Shown piece after piece: positions 45,398-53,792 of a DNA stretch of 64,000 nt (position 1 is the first letter of the stretch; every line of letters starts with the position of its first letter). Source of the stretch: UBA9926 sp913064795 (lineage in GTDB: Bacteria > Pseudomonadota > Gammaproteobacteria > Pseudomonadales > Azotimanducaceae); the NCBI GenBank assembly GCA_045560765.1, contig JBJKZD010000010.1, positions 248,001 through 312,000 of the forward strand, written 5' to 3'. The translations under genes were made by a program, and so were the position numbers. The notes beneath the pieces were generated by a model, which did no database searches, had not been told where the DNA came from, and was given only the letters and a program-made list of their open reading frames with translations.

Positions 45398-46219
45398 ATG
45401 GCGAAGGTAGAAACTGGAACAGAAGATTTATTGGCAGAGAATCAAGACGGGGTTGGCATCATTACGCTGAACCGCCCGGAAGCGCGTAACGCAATGTCGG
45501 GCGAGATGAACGCGGCGCTTTCCCAGACCTTAGCCGATTGGGAACTTGATCCTGGGATTAAGTGCATCGTGATTACCGGTGCGGGTAAAGGGTTTTGTGC
45601 CGGCGGTGATGTAAAAGGCATGGCCGCATCCGGGGATGGCACTGTTGGGGATAACACAATCGACGGCGCTATCCACAAACAACGCGTGAACCAGCGGGCA
45701 ACCGCGGGTAAGTTATTCAAGATGCCAAAGCCAACCCTTGCTGCATTACCCGGAGCAGCTGCAGGAGCAGGCTTAAGTTACGCGCTCGCCTGCGACATGC
45801 GGGTGATGGCCTCTACCGCGATTATGACCACGGCTTTTGCCCGGGTGGGGTTTTCCGGGGACTATGGCGGCACGTACTTTATGACTCAACTATTGGGCAC
45901 TGCAAAGGCGCGAGAGCTCTATTACCTCTCGGACCGCATCGATGCGGCTGAGGCGCTACGGCTTGGCTTAACCAACTGGGTGGTCGAGCCTGAGATGTTG
46001 ATGGATAAAACCATGGAGATCGCTAATCGCCTTGCCCAAGGCCCTACAGTTGCCTATCGGTACATGAAAGAGAACTTAAATCGCGCACTTGTAGGCGATG
46101 TCGATGATTGCCTGGATCTTGAAGCAACGCACCATGTTCATTGTGGTCAAACCACGGACCATAAAGAGGCGACGAAGGCGTTTGTCGATAAGCGTGAGCC
46201 GGTCTTTTTTGGGCGTTAA
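45398..46219 (+). CDS. Enoyl-CoA hydratase/isomerase family protein
   Basis: 273-residue crotonase-fold enzyme. Seen: ITLNRPEARNAMSGEM near residue 23, oxyanion-hole GAGKGFCAGGDVKGMA near 63-78, and the second loop GAAAGAGLSYALACDMRVMA near 125. A C-terminal helix covers the active site. I chose ATG at 45398; an open frame to 45272 overlaps the preceding terminator and is not coding. The residue at the usual second catalytic glutamate position is not obvious, so isomerase or hydratase activity cannot be fixed. Likely fatty acid or branched-chain acyl-CoA metabolism. Confidence 0.88.
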   Translation: MAKVETGTEDLLAENQDGVGIITLNRPEARNAMSGEMNAALSQTLADWELDPGIKCIVITGAGKGFCAGGDVKGMAASGDGTVGDNTIDGAIHKQRVNQRATAGKLFKMPKPTLAALPGAAAGAGLSYALACDMRVMASTAIMTTAFARVGFSGDYGGTYFMTQLLGTAKARELYYLSDRIDAAEALRLGLTNWVVEPEMLMDKTMEIANRLAQGPTVAYRYMKENLNRALVGDVDDCLDLEATHHVHCGQTTDHKEATKAFVDKREPVFFGR

Positions 46220-46267
46220 TCAAATTTAAACGCTCAATCGACTTGAGCCTAATCGGGTTGATGAAAG

Positions 46268-46284
46268 GGCCGCTTCTTGCGGCC
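46268..46284 (+). terminator. GC hairpin after enoyl-CoA hydratase gene
   Basis: Six-bp stem GGCCGC/GCGGCC with loop TTCTT, 49 bases past the stop. No T-run follows, so it is a weak terminator candidate. Confidence 0.4.
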
Positions 46285-46354
46285 TCAATCAAAGGGGCAG
46301 CAGTCCCTTGCGTGAATATCATCGTAAACGGATGAATAAATCCAGAGGACGCCC

Positions 46355-47209
46355 ATGGCAATTGCTTATCTCAACGGTGCGTGGACGGCTCCGAGCGACG
46401 CTAAAATTTCGGTTTTCGACCGGGGCTTTATGTTCGGTGATGGGGTCTATGAGGTCATGCCAGTCTACGGCGGTAAAATTTTCACCAAGACTGCCCACCT
46501 TGAACGCCTTGCCCGATCCCTCAGAGAAATTCGGTTGACAACTCGGTTTTCGGAAGATGACTGGTCGCAGCTGCTGGATCAGGCGGTCGTGAAGGCGGGT
46601 GAGGATAACGCCCTGATTTACCTGCAAGTGACCCGTGGGGTGGCGCCCGAGCGCTCCCATGCCTATCTCGCCGCTGAGCCGACGGTGCTGATTACGGTGA
46701 CGCCTTTTACCCCAAACAACGAGCAGGACATCGTAAGCCTGAGGGTCTGCACCAAGGAGGATTTTCGCTGGCACCGCGCGGACATCAAGGTGACGAGCCT
46801 GATCGCCAACGGAATGATCAAAAATGAGGCGCTAGCGGAGGGCTACCACGACGCGATTATGGTTCGAGCGGGTTTTGTGACCGAAGCTACGTCTTCTAAC
46901 GTATTCATGGTGGTCGACAGCGAGATCATGACCCCGCCAAAAAGTGAGCTACTGCTCCACGGCATCACGCGAGAAGAAGTCATTAGAATCGCGCAGGGGC
47001 TGGACTTGAAGGTCAAAGAATGCGAGGTTCAGGCGAGTGCGCTTGAAGGAGCCGATGAGGTTTGGTTAAGCGCTACGGGCATGGAAGTACAGCCGATCGG
47101 AGAAATCAACGGCATGCAGGTCGGTGACGGAAAACCCGGGCCCATCTGGCGGCAGATGTTCCGAGCTTTTCAAGACGAGAAGCAGAAGGCGATCGAATGT
47201 ATCGATTAA
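46355..47209 (+). CDS. dat: D-amino-acid transaminase (class IV aminotransferase)
   Basis: 284-residue fold-type IV PLP enzyme. YLNGAW and VFDRGFMFGDGVYEVM at about 5-35 are the class IV start. The PLP lysine is K145 in DIKVTSL and the glutamate binding the pyridine nitrogen is E177 in GFVTEATSSN; both fall at the same residue numbers as in the Bacillus enzyme. The PLP phosphate contacts lie in the C-terminal SATGMEVQPI. It interconverts D-alanine and D-glutamate with their 2-keto acids, for peptidoglycan precursors or D-amino acid use. A branched-chain or 4-amino-4-deoxychorismate activity is the alternative. It stands between the enoyl-CoA hydratase and rubrerythrin genes without overlap. 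Confidence 0.85.
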   Translation: MAIAYLNGAWTAPSDAKISVFDRGFMFGDGVYEVMPVYGGKIFTKTAHLERLARSLREIRLTTRFSEDDWSQLLDQAVVKAGEDNALIYLQVTRGVAPERSHAYLAAEPTVLITVTPFTPNNEQDIVSLRVCTKEDFRWHRADIKVTSLIANGMIKNEALAEGYHDAIMVRAGFVTEATSSNVFMVVDSEIMTPPKSELLLHGITREEVIRIAQGLDLKVKECEVQASALEGADEVWLSATGMEVQPIGEINGMQVGDGKPGPIWRQMFRAFQDEKQKAIECID

Positions 47210-47287
47210 AGTAAGCGAAAAGATTCATTGGACGACTTGTTGTTGTCCGGAATAAAGTACAGTCACGAAAACTGAGGAGAAGTAATT

Positions 47288-47707
47288 ATGGCGTTGAAAG
47301 ACTCCAAAACAGAACAGAACTTGAAAGATGCCTTTGCTGGCGAATCCCAAGCAAACCGTCGTTACCTCTATTTTGCATCAAAAGCAGACGTAGAGGGCTA
47401 CAACGATGTGGCAGCAGTCTTCCGCTCAACCGCCGAAGGCGAAACCGGTCACGCCCACGGGCACCTCGAGTACTTGGAAGAAACCGGAGATCCTGCGACA
47501 GGTCTGCCAATGGGTAACACCGCCGACAATTTGAAGGCGTCGGTCGCAGGTGAAACCCACGAGTACACGGATATGTATCCGGGAATGGCCTCAACGGCGC
47601 GAGATGAAGGGTTCGACGAAATCGCAGATTGGTTCGAAACCTTGGCCAAGGCAGAAAGAAGCCACGCAAATCGCTTCCAAAAGGCGCTCGATGCTCTCGA
47701 CGACTAG
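47288..47707 (+). CDS. Rubrerythrin-family diiron protein (erythrin domain only)
   Basis: 139-residue four-helix ferritin-like protein. Diiron ligands: E in FAGESQANRRY near residue 18, the ExxH pairs EGETGH near 50-57 and KAERSH near 125-130, and E in VAGETHEY near 84. The C-terminal rubredoxin domain of classical rubrerythrin is missing, so an external electron donor is needed. Likely peroxide reductase or iron-handling role in oxidative stress. Strong GAGGAGAAG ribosome site. A terminator follows, then the DUF3501 gene with which it commonly co-occurs. Confidence 0.92.
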   Translation: MALKDSKTEQNLKDAFAGESQANRRYLYFASKADVEGYNDVAAVFRSTAEGETGHAHGHLEYLEETGDPATGLPMGNTADNLKASVAGETHEYTDMYPGMASTARDEGFDEIADWFETLAKAERSHANRFQKALDALDD

Positions 47708-47733
47708 ATTGGACGGTTAAAAGGGGTTAATCA

Positions 47734-47757
47734 CGCGCCCTTTAAGGGCGCGTTTTT
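47734..47757 (+). terminator. Rho-independent terminator after rubrerythrin gene
   Basis: Eight-bp stem CGCGCCCT/AGGGCGCG with a three-base loop, followed by TTTTT. It ends just before the ribosome site of the next gene, so it may act as a partial terminator that sets the ratio of the two proteins. Confidence 0.88.
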
Positions 47758-47773
47758 ATTGGAGGAGACAAAA

Positions 47774-48355
47774 ATGTTACAACGTGCAGATTTATGGTCA
47801 CTGGAAGATTATTCGGAGCACCGACTGAGCTTCAGAGAGGCCGTGTTGGCACACAAAAAAGATCGCCGAGTCCACATCGGAGAGCACGTGCAGCTGATCT
47901 TTGAAGACCGGTTGACGATTAAATATCAGATTCAGGAGATGCTACGGATCGAGAAAATTTTTGAGTCCGCAGGGATCCAAGAAGAGCTCGATGCTTACAA
48001 TCCTTTGATTCCTGATGGCGGCAATTGGAAGTGCACCATGCTGATTCAATACGAGGATATCACCGAGCGTAAGCGTCGGTTGGAAGAACTCGTCGGTATC
48101 GAGGATCGAGTCTGGGTCCGTGTGGGATCGGGAGATCGGATCTGGCCCATTGCCGATGAGGATATGGATCGTAGTAAAGAAGATAAAACCGCAGCAGTGC
48201 ACTTTATGCGCTATGAAGTTCCTGAGGCTGACCGCCAAGCGGCGAAGGCGGGAGAACCGATCGTGTTTGGTGTGGAGCACGTTGCCTATCCGTGCGAGCC
48301 AGAGCCAGTCTCTGATGTTGTGAGAACCGCGCTCACCGCCGACTTCACCCATTAG
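47774..48355 (+). CDS. DUF3501 family protein
   Basis: 193 residues of the DUF3501 family, recognised by the DLWSLEDYSEHRLSFR region at residues about 6-21, VHIGEHVQLIFEDRLTIKYQIQEMLRIEKIF, and NPLIPDGGNWKCTMLIQYED. There is no signal peptide. Start ATG at 47774 has GGAGGAGA 7 bases upstream; an in-frame start at 47759 would overlap the terminator. The family is often found beside rubrerythrin-like and Fe-S oxidoreductase genes, suggesting a link with oxidative stress or electron transfer (inference). Function unknown. Confidence 0.85.
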   Translation: MLQRADLWSLEDYSEHRLSFREAVLAHKKDRRVHIGEHVQLIFEDRLTIKYQIQEMLRIEKIFESAGIQEELDAYNPLIPDGGNWKCTMLIQYEDITERKRRLEELVGIEDRVWVRVGSGDRIWPIADEDMDRSKEDKTAAVHFMRYEVPEADRQAAKAGEPIVFGVEHVAYPCEPEPVSDVVRTALTADFTH

Positions 48356-48365
48356 GGTCAATCAT

Positions 48366-48393
48366 CCCTGGTAGGGGCTTGCCCCTGCCAGGG
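48366..48393. terminator. Hairpin after DUF3501 gene
   Basis: 13-bp arms 48366-48378 and 48381-48393, complementary except for one G-T pair, with a two-base loop. It lies 11 bases past the stop. No T-run, so a terminator or RNA-stabilising hairpin. Confidence 0.55.
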
Positions 48394-48442
48394 CTGATCC
48401 CTATCCAGCATTTCAGCGGTCATCTGCCTGAATAGCAGTTGT

Positions 48443-48512
48443 GAGATAAATAGTAGGTGTGGAATAAGGTGCGGAATAAATAGCCGGCGTTGAATAAAGA
48501 GCCGGTGTAGGC
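48443..48512. repeat. Degenerate short repeats upstream of lemA
   Basis: The motif GGAATAA or TGAATAA recurs three times (with GGTGT, GGTGC and CCGGCGT/CCGGTGT in between) in about 70 bases. Unit length varies, so this is an eroded tandem array. Confidence 0.4.
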
Positions 48513-48614
48513 TCAATAGCAGCAATCGGGAGTAAGGTTTTTCCTGAACAGCGGGTTTTCCCTCTATACTCATCAAAAGAGATGATGCCAATCATTGGAT
48601 GAGCGAGGAAAGAG

Positions 48615-49211
48615 ATGATGCAAACGATTAGATTGAGACTGGCAGGGTTGGTTTTGCTACTTCTGGCGACGAGCTGCGGCATTAATAACCTGCCCACCTT
48701 CGATGAAGGCGTCAAAGCTGCCTGGTCACAAGTACAGAACCAATATCAGCGCCGCGCTGATTTAATCCCCAATCTGGTGGCTACGGTTAAAGGCTATGCG
48801 GAGCAAGAGCGTGAAACCCTCCTTGCGGTCACCGAGGCACGGGCTAAAGTGGGCTCGATGCAGGTTGATCCGGCTCTGATCGATGATCCAGCGCGGTTGC
48901 AGCAATTTGAGCAAGCTCAAAGTCAGTTGAGCGGCGCCTTGTCCCGGCTGATGGTCGTGGTTGAGAAATACCCCGATTTAAAATCAAACCAGAATTTTTT
49001 GGCGCTGCAGTCTCAGCTCGAGGGCACAGAAAATCGAATCAGCGTGGCCCGGCGGGACTACATTAATTCCATGGCGCAGTACAATACGGAGCTGCGAACC
49101 TACCCCGGGAAGCTTTGGCATGGCTGGCTTTATCCGGAGCTTACCGTGCGAGAAGATTACTACGAGGCGACCGCTGCCAGCGCTGATCAGGCTCCGGTCG
49201 TGGCGTTTTGA
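48615..49211 (+). CDS. lemA: LemA family lipoprotein
   Basis: 198 residues. The N-terminus is a lipoprotein signal (LAGLVLLLLATSCG) with a cysteine after S, giving a probable outer- or inner-membrane lipoprotein. The LemA core is clear: FDEGVKAAWSQVQNQYQRRADLIPNLVATVKGYAEQE at about residues 28-64, SRLMVVVEKYPDLKSNQNFLALQSQLEGTENRISVARRDYI, and FGxxLWHGWLYPE-like end. Mostly helical coiled bundle. The TTG start of the next gene overlaps its stop. LemA proteins commonly accompany TPM-domain proteins as here; their role in envelope stress or maintenance is not settled. Confidence 0.93.
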   Translation: MMQTIRLRLAGLVLLLLATSCGINNLPTFDEGVKAAWSQVQNQYQRRADLIPNLVATVKGYAEQERETLLAVTEARAKVGSMQVDPALIDDPARLQQFEQAQSQLSGALSRLMVVVEKYPDLKSNQNFLALQSQLEGTENRISVARRDYINSMAQYNTELRTYPGKLWHGWLYPELTVREDYYEATAASADQAPVVAF

Positions 49212-49969
49212 AAATCCGTTTTTGGACGGGATGTTTACTCTGGCTCGCCATCAGCAGCGCCCTTGCTGCGCCGTCATTCCCGAGTTTGACCGCGAGGGTT
49301 GTTGACCAAGCGGGAATGATCAGCGCCCAAGACGAAGCTTCGATCGCCCTAATCTCCAGTCAGCTTGAAGCGGCCACCGGCAATCAATTCATTGTTGTGA
49401 CCTTGCCAGACCTCGGCGGCGAAACTATTGAAGCCTATGGCTTTCAATTGGGCCGGCATTGGGGGATCGGGCAGAAGGAAGAAAATAACGGGCTGCTGCT
49501 AATTGTTGCAAAGGCAGAACGGAAGATTCGAATCGAAGTCGGGTACGGGCTTGAAGGGGAAATGACCGATGCGATCGCAAGCCAAATTATTCAAGGTACG
49601 ATGGTGCCGAGCTTTAGAGCAGGGGCCATCTCAGATGGCATTTTGGTGGGGGCGCAACAAGTCGCTCAAGTGATTTCTGGAGACTTTGTGCCTAAGCCCG
49701 TAGCGCGGCGTTCCTCCGGCGGGGGCGCGGGCCTGCCCAACGCGACTTTTCTGGTGTTGTTTGTCGTGATCATGGGACTACGAATGTTTTCTGGCTTTTC
49801 AGGTGGTTTTGGTCGGCGTCGTCGTCATCGAGGCGCGCTCGTCGGGGGTGCTTATGGCGGCTCTGGCGGTTTCGGGAGAGGGGGTTTTGGCGGCGGCGGT
49901 TTTGGTGGCGGCGGCTTCAGCGGCGGTGGCGGTGGCTTCGGCGGCGGCGGTGCAAGCGGAGGATGGTGA
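49208..49969 (+). CDS. TPM domain protein (YgcG/DUF-type), exported
   Basis: 253 residues. Signal peptide CLLWLAISSALAAPS, then a TPM domain: LTARVVDQAGMISAQDEASI near residue 28, GNQFIVVTLPDLGGETIEAYG, GLLLIVAKAERKIRIEVGYGLEG, and AGAISDGILVGAQQVAQVI. One membrane helix near 180-195 (ATFLVLFVVIMGLRMF), then a basic RRRRHRG and a C-terminal tail made almost entirely of glycine with serine and phenylalanine (FGGGGFSGG). TTG start overlaps the lemA stop by 3 bases. The TPM fold has been linked to acid-phosphatase activity and to thylakoid PSII repair in plants; the bacterial role is unclear. Confidence 0.9.
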   Translation: MKIRFWTGCLLWLAISSALAAPSFPSLTARVVDQAGMISAQDEASIALISSQLEAATGNQFIVVTLPDLGGETIEAYGFQLGRHWGIGQKEENNGLLLIVAKAERKIRIEVGYGLEGEMTDAIASQIIQGTMVPSFRAGAISDGILVGAQQVAQVISGDFVPKPVARRSSGGGAGLPNATFLVLFVVIMGLRMFSGFSGGFGRRRRHRGALVGGAYGGSGGFGRGGFGGGGFGGGGFSGGGGGFGGGGASGGW

Positions 49970-50586
49970 TGAGCGATTTATTGACCGAACAAGAACTGAC
50001 GCAGATCTCCCAGCGCATCAGCGAGATCGAAGCTCGAACGGACGCCGAAGTGGTCACCGTGCTTGCCGAGCAAGCGGATGATTACTATTACATTCCGACG
50101 CTTTGGGCGGCGCTTGCCGGTGTTGTTACACCCTCGGTTTTAATCTTGCTGCCTTTTTGGTTTGAGCTCATCGATGTGTTGACGGTGCAATTTTCGGTCT
50201 TTGTTATTTTGGCGGTGGCGCTGCGCTATCGGCCGTTGCTAAGGCGATTAATTCCCCGCGGCGTTCGGCAATGGCGGGCCAGCAATCTAGCCAGACGGCA
50301 GTTCTTAGAGAACAACTTGCATCACACAGGGCAAGAGCTTGGGGTTTTAATTTTTGTCTCTGAGCTCGAGCGCTATGTCGAAATCCTAGTGGACCGTGGT
50401 GTTGCGAGGGCCTTGCCCAATGAGGTCTGGGAGACGATCGTCAATCAGCTCGTGGCGGAAGTGACCCAAGGCAATGTTTATGCAGGCTTTGACGGCTGCT
50501 TAACCTCGGTGGGCGATGTGCTTGCAGAGCAGTTTCCGATTACATCCGAAAAAAACGAATTGCCCAATCATTTGGTGCTGCTGTAG
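49969..50586 (+). CDS. Second TPM domain protein, membrane-bound
   Basis: 205 residues from ATG at 49969, which overlaps the preceding TGA (TGATG). The N-terminal region LTEQELTQISQRISEIEARTDAEVVTVLAEQADDYYYIP is a TPM start without signal peptide. Two membrane helices lie at about 50-90 (ALAGVVTPSVLILLPF, FSVFVILAVAL). The C-terminal part has ELGVLIFVSELERYVEILVDRGV and WETIVNQLVAEV, typical of the short TPM proteins that complete LemA-TPM-TPM operons. Function unknown. Confidence 0.88.
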   Translation: MSDLLTEQELTQISQRISEIEARTDAEVVTVLAEQADDYYYIPTLWAALAGVVTPSVLILLPFWFELIDVLTVQFSVFVILAVALRYRPLLRRLIPRGVRQWRASNLARRQFLENNLHHTGQELGVLIFVSELERYVEILVDRGVARALPNEVWETIVNQLVAEVTQGNVYAGFDGCLTSVGDVLAEQFPITSEKNELPNHLVLL

Positions 50587-50805
50587 AGCGCTTGCGCGCG
50601 GCTTCTGGCCTTGTCCCCGGCTGGCCAAATCAGGTCAGAACAGTCAGCAAAAAGCGATCAGCAAACAGATCTGAAAGACGGATTAAAAACAGTGGATTAC
50701 AAAAAGCCTAGGGCCGCCTGCTTGGGCAAGCGCCAGACATTTCAGGCGTTGTCCTTCTGATTGGTTTGGAAACCTAAAGAGTGCTGGTGAACCCACTCAA
50801 TGCAC

Positions 50806-51618
50806 CTAACCTGCGCTTCTGGGTCGTTTGGGTGCAGTTGGGCCGTGGATCATAAATTTGTCAATGGCCTCACTGACTGCGTCGGGTGCATGGACAGCGA
50901 CCTCATGGCCAACCCGGCTCAGCACCGAGAGGTCCGCATTCGGAAGTCGTTGAAAATCTCTCAAATTCGCGTTGAGGAGACTGTCTCCGGAGCCTGCAAT
51001 CATCAGAGTTGGGGTGGTGAACGTCTCAAGCGCTTGGCTGAGATTGAGTGCAGACATTGAATCTAATCCGCCAGTGATATGACCCTCAGAAATAGTCATG
51101 AGGTGGTTCACTCGATCCTCAAACCAAGCCTCGGTTTCAAGCTCCGGTAGGGTTCTCCCGGAGCGGTAGCGATCCATAAAAAAGTTGCGATCACCCCGGG
51201 CCCGTGCGGCAAGTTGCGCATCAACCATCGCTGGGTCGTAGGCGCCGATGCCACCGCTGGGTATGGGCGCCATGACGATGAGTTTTTCGAGTCTGTCTGC
51301 GTGATGGGCACCCAAGGTGTAGCCGATGCCGCCGCCGAGACTGTGCCCAGCAAAAGTAACCTTGGGCAAGCCTAGATGATCAAGAAGGCCCACGACATCC
51401 TTGGCATATTGCTCAATCGAGTAGCCGTCAGCGGTGTGTTCGCTGTCCCCGGTGCCGCGACATTCCATCAAGATGATTTGATAGCGATCTTTTAGGCGAT
51501 CCGCGACGGGCTGCCAATTCACCCGTGAGGCGGTGTAGCCATGATGGAGCAGCAGTACCGGCCCACTGCCTGTGATTTCGTACCAGAGGTCGGCGTTGTT
51601 AATTCTGGCGATGGGCAT
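50806..51618 (-). CDS. Alpha/beta hydrolase
   Basis: 270-residue alpha/beta-hydrolase fold protein. Oxyanion HHGYTASRVNW near residue 25, nucleophile elbow GHSLGG at about 92-97, acid D in AGSGDSLLN near 208, and catalytic histidine in RVGHEVAVH near 238. Length is typical of esterases, lactonases and 3-oxoadipate enol-lactonase-like enzymes. It is transcribed toward the LemA operon (convergent) and stands alone. Substrate unknown. Confidence 0.9.
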   Translation of the reverse strand: MPIARINNADLWYEITGSGPVLLLHHGYTASRVNWQPVADRLKDRYQIILMECRGTGDSEHTADGYSIEQYAKDVVGLLDHLGLPKVTFAGHSLGGGIGYTLGAHHADRLEKLIVMAPIPSGGIGAYDPAMVDAQLAARARGDRNFFMDRYRSGRTLPELETEAWFEDRVNHLMTISEGHITGGLDSMSALNLSQALETFTTPTLMIAGSGDSLLNANLRDFQRLPNADLSVLSRVGHEVAVHAPDAVSEAIDKFMIHGPTAPKRPRSAG

Positions 51619-52244
51619 AAGCGTCTCGATACCGTTGTTTAGCGGTCAATCATAGCTCAGGTGACGAAGGCTCGTCGGTCAATTAGAGCTAAATTTTTGA
51701 GTCGAAGCTGACCCATTGATTTCCGACAGCAAAAACAGATGTTGCAAATGACTTGAGGCTTTGGGTAGGTTTTTAAAAAGGTAATATTTTCAATGCTTTG
51801 TGTCGACAAGATAGGACCTTCACGACCAGGTCGATCAACCGCTTTGATAAACCACATTGACCTTGATTCACAATCAACCCACGGCATAACAAGCAATGTT
51901 GTACCTGTTCTGATGACGACAGGTGTCCCAGAAGAACGTGATGGACGTTGGAACAGCGTCGATGATCCAACCCCGCGAGTGAAATGATGCGTCAGTGAGC
52001 TGAGCGGAATTCGATAGCATCTTGTGTTGAGTAGGGTCAGATGTTGCGTGATCCAGAGATATTTTATTGCATAAACAAATAGTTACAACTCAGTACCGGG
52101 TTTAAAAAGATTTGGATATAGGGGATTTGGGGTGCATAATAGTGTGCAGTAATGATGTTTACTGACATTTAGAGTCGGATTGTTCAAGTTATTCATAGAC
52201 CGGATTCGAATGTCGCGTGGTCAAACTGCCGCCCAGAGGTTCTG
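51619..52244. other. Intergenic region upstream of the MSHA operon
   Basis: About 625 bases with no supported gene. It must contain the MSHA operon promoter, but no consensus sigma-70 or sigma-54 box stands out. ORFs at 51793-51987 (plus) and 51657-51970 (minus) are motif-less. AGAGGT at 52236-52241 is the ribosome site of the TTG-started mshI. Confidence 0.45.
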
Positions 52245-53165
52245 TTGAATTGGCTCAAACGCAAAAGTAAAAAATCCGCCGGAAGGGTTGGCCTTGCTTT
52301 TACCGATCAAGGTCTGGCCATGGTGTGGGCTGACGAATCAGCAGAAGCGCAAAAACTCAAACACTGGGAGGTGCTAGATAGTCAGCCGTCCCAGCTTAAA
52401 GATTCGCTCGACGATCGGGTACAGCGATTAGCCCTGGAGGGTGTCACTACAAACCTGGTGCTGGGTGACGATCATTATGAACTGCAGCTCATTGAGGCGC
52501 CGAATGTCCCTCTTGCTGAGCGTAACCAAGCCATTCGATTTCTTCTGAAAGATAAGATCCAAATCCCGCTTGACGAACTCGACATTCAAATTTTTGAAGT
52601 GCCAGAGGGCGCCTACCCCCGCGCCATGCTCTATGCAGTGGCCGTCTCCCGACGCAGGCTGATTGAAATTCGCGACCTTGTATTGGGTGTTGGCTTAGAC
52701 CTAAAGCAGATCAACATCCGAGAGTTGGTCATAAAATCCCTCGCCCAGCGATTGAGCTCATCGGGTGAAGGATTGGCGGTGCTAGATGTTCGCGACGGTC
52801 AAGCAAGGCTCAACTTACTTCGTGATGATACCTTGTTTCTCTGTCGAAACCTGAATACCCGCATCGATCAGGCTGCGATGGCAGCCAGCGACTGGGCCTT
52901 TAGCTTTGAGCGGTTTATCGTCGAACTGCAGCGTTCCCTGGACTTTTTCGAAAATCAAATGGGTCAAGGGCAAGTGATGCGGCTCTTGCTCGCACCGGTC
53001 CCGGGCGTAACGAATCAGCTGATCGAGCAGCTTAATTTGAATTTGGTTGCCAACTCGTCGGTCATTGACCTGAATGAGCTTTGGGGCACGGGGTCAATTT
53101 TAACGGCGCGAGACCAGCATGATGTGATGTTCGCTGCAGGCGCAATTATTGGTGAGGAGGGGTAG
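52245..53165 (+). CDS. mshI: MSHA biogenesis protein MshI (PilM-like)
   Basis: 306 residues. An actin-like PilM/GspL-type cytoplasmic protein: VGLAFTDQGLAMVWAD near residue 15, EAPNVPLAERNQAIRFLLKDKIQIPLDELDIQIFEVP (residues about 86-122), and DVRDGQARLNLL with ELQRSLDFFENQMG near 225. Start is TTG with an AGAGGT ribosome site. It is the first gene of a tightly packed operon. By analogy with PilM it links the inner-membrane platform (PilN/PilO-like) to the motor ATPase. Confidence 0.88.
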   Translation: MNWLKRKSKKSAGRVGLAFTDQGLAMVWADESAEAQKLKHWEVLDSQPSQLKDSLDDRVQRLALEGVTTNLVLGDDHYELQLIEAPNVPLAERNQAIRFLLKDKIQIPLDELDIQIFEVPEGAYPRAMLYAVAVSRRRLIEIRDLVLGVGLDLKQINIRELVIKSLAQRLSSSGEGLAVLDVRDGQARLNLLRDDTLFLCRNLNTRIDQAAMAASDWAFSFERFIVELQRSLDFFENQMGQGQVMRLLLAPVPGVTNQLIEQLNLNLVANSSVIDLNELWGTGSILTARDQHDVMFAAGAIIGEEG

Positions 53166-53168
53166 CGG

Positions 53169-53792
53169 GTGCGTCAATCGATCAACCTCTACACATCCGA
53201 GCTGAAGCCAAGGGTCGATTGGCTATCATTAAACTATGCGCTTGGCTATCTTGGCGCGCTGGTGATCCTACTAGGCCTGATCTCTGCCGTCGATCTGTTG
53301 GGACGTCGCGACCTTGCAGCTGCTTTAACGATCGCTGAGACCCAACAACAACGCTGGCTCTCAGAGATTGCTGGGTTTGAACGAGTGATCGAAGAGCGGG
53401 CCAAAGACCCTGCCCTTGAGGCAGAGGTCGATCAGCTTGAACGTCAGCAGAAAGGCAAGCTGACTCTGAGGCGATTTTTATCCCAAGAGGTACCCGGCAA
53501 CGCAGATGGGTTCTCAACCTATTTCGCGGATCTCGCCCGCTATCATGTCCGTGGTCTCCGGCTCACCGAAGTGGGGTTAGAACAAGGCGGCGCCAAGGTG
53601 CGACTGCGCGGGGAAGTGGTGCGCGGCGAATACATTACTAATTATGTGGCCGGACTCAATCGAAGCCCGACCTTCCGCGGCAAAGCTTTCCGAAACATAG
53701 AACTTGACCGCGAGGGCACGGTGATTGATGGCCTGCCCGAAGGCCAGAGTTTGGTCTTTGAGATTCGAACCGGGGAGGCACAGAGTCAATGA
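53169..53792 (+). CDS. PilN-like MSHA biogenesis protein
   Basis: 207 residues. QSINLYTSELKPRVDWLSL at the N-terminus is the PilN-type start (INLY motif that binds PilM), followed by one transmembrane helix (YLGALVILLGLISAVDLL), a coiled coil (LERVIEERAKDPALEAEVDQLERQQ region) and a periplasmic ferredoxin-like domain. GTG start 4 bases after mshI. It corresponds to the second mshI-type gene of some MSHA clusters and forms the alignment complex. Confidence 0.82.
   Translation: MRQSINLYTSELKPRVDWLSLNYALGYLGALVILLGLISAVDLLGRRDLAAALTIAETQQQRWLSEIAGFERVIEERAKDPALEAEVDQLERQQKGKLTLRRFLSQEVPGNADGFSTYFADLARYHVRGLRLTEVGLEQGGAKVRLRGEVVRGEYITNYVAGLNRSPTFRGKAFRNIELDREGTVIDGLPEGQSLVFEIRTGEAQSQ

Noticed and set aside
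51793..51987. 64-residue plus-strand ORF in the gap before mshI
   Set aside because: No recognisable motif or ribosome site. Considered as a transposase relic but no family pattern or terminal repeats could be seen.
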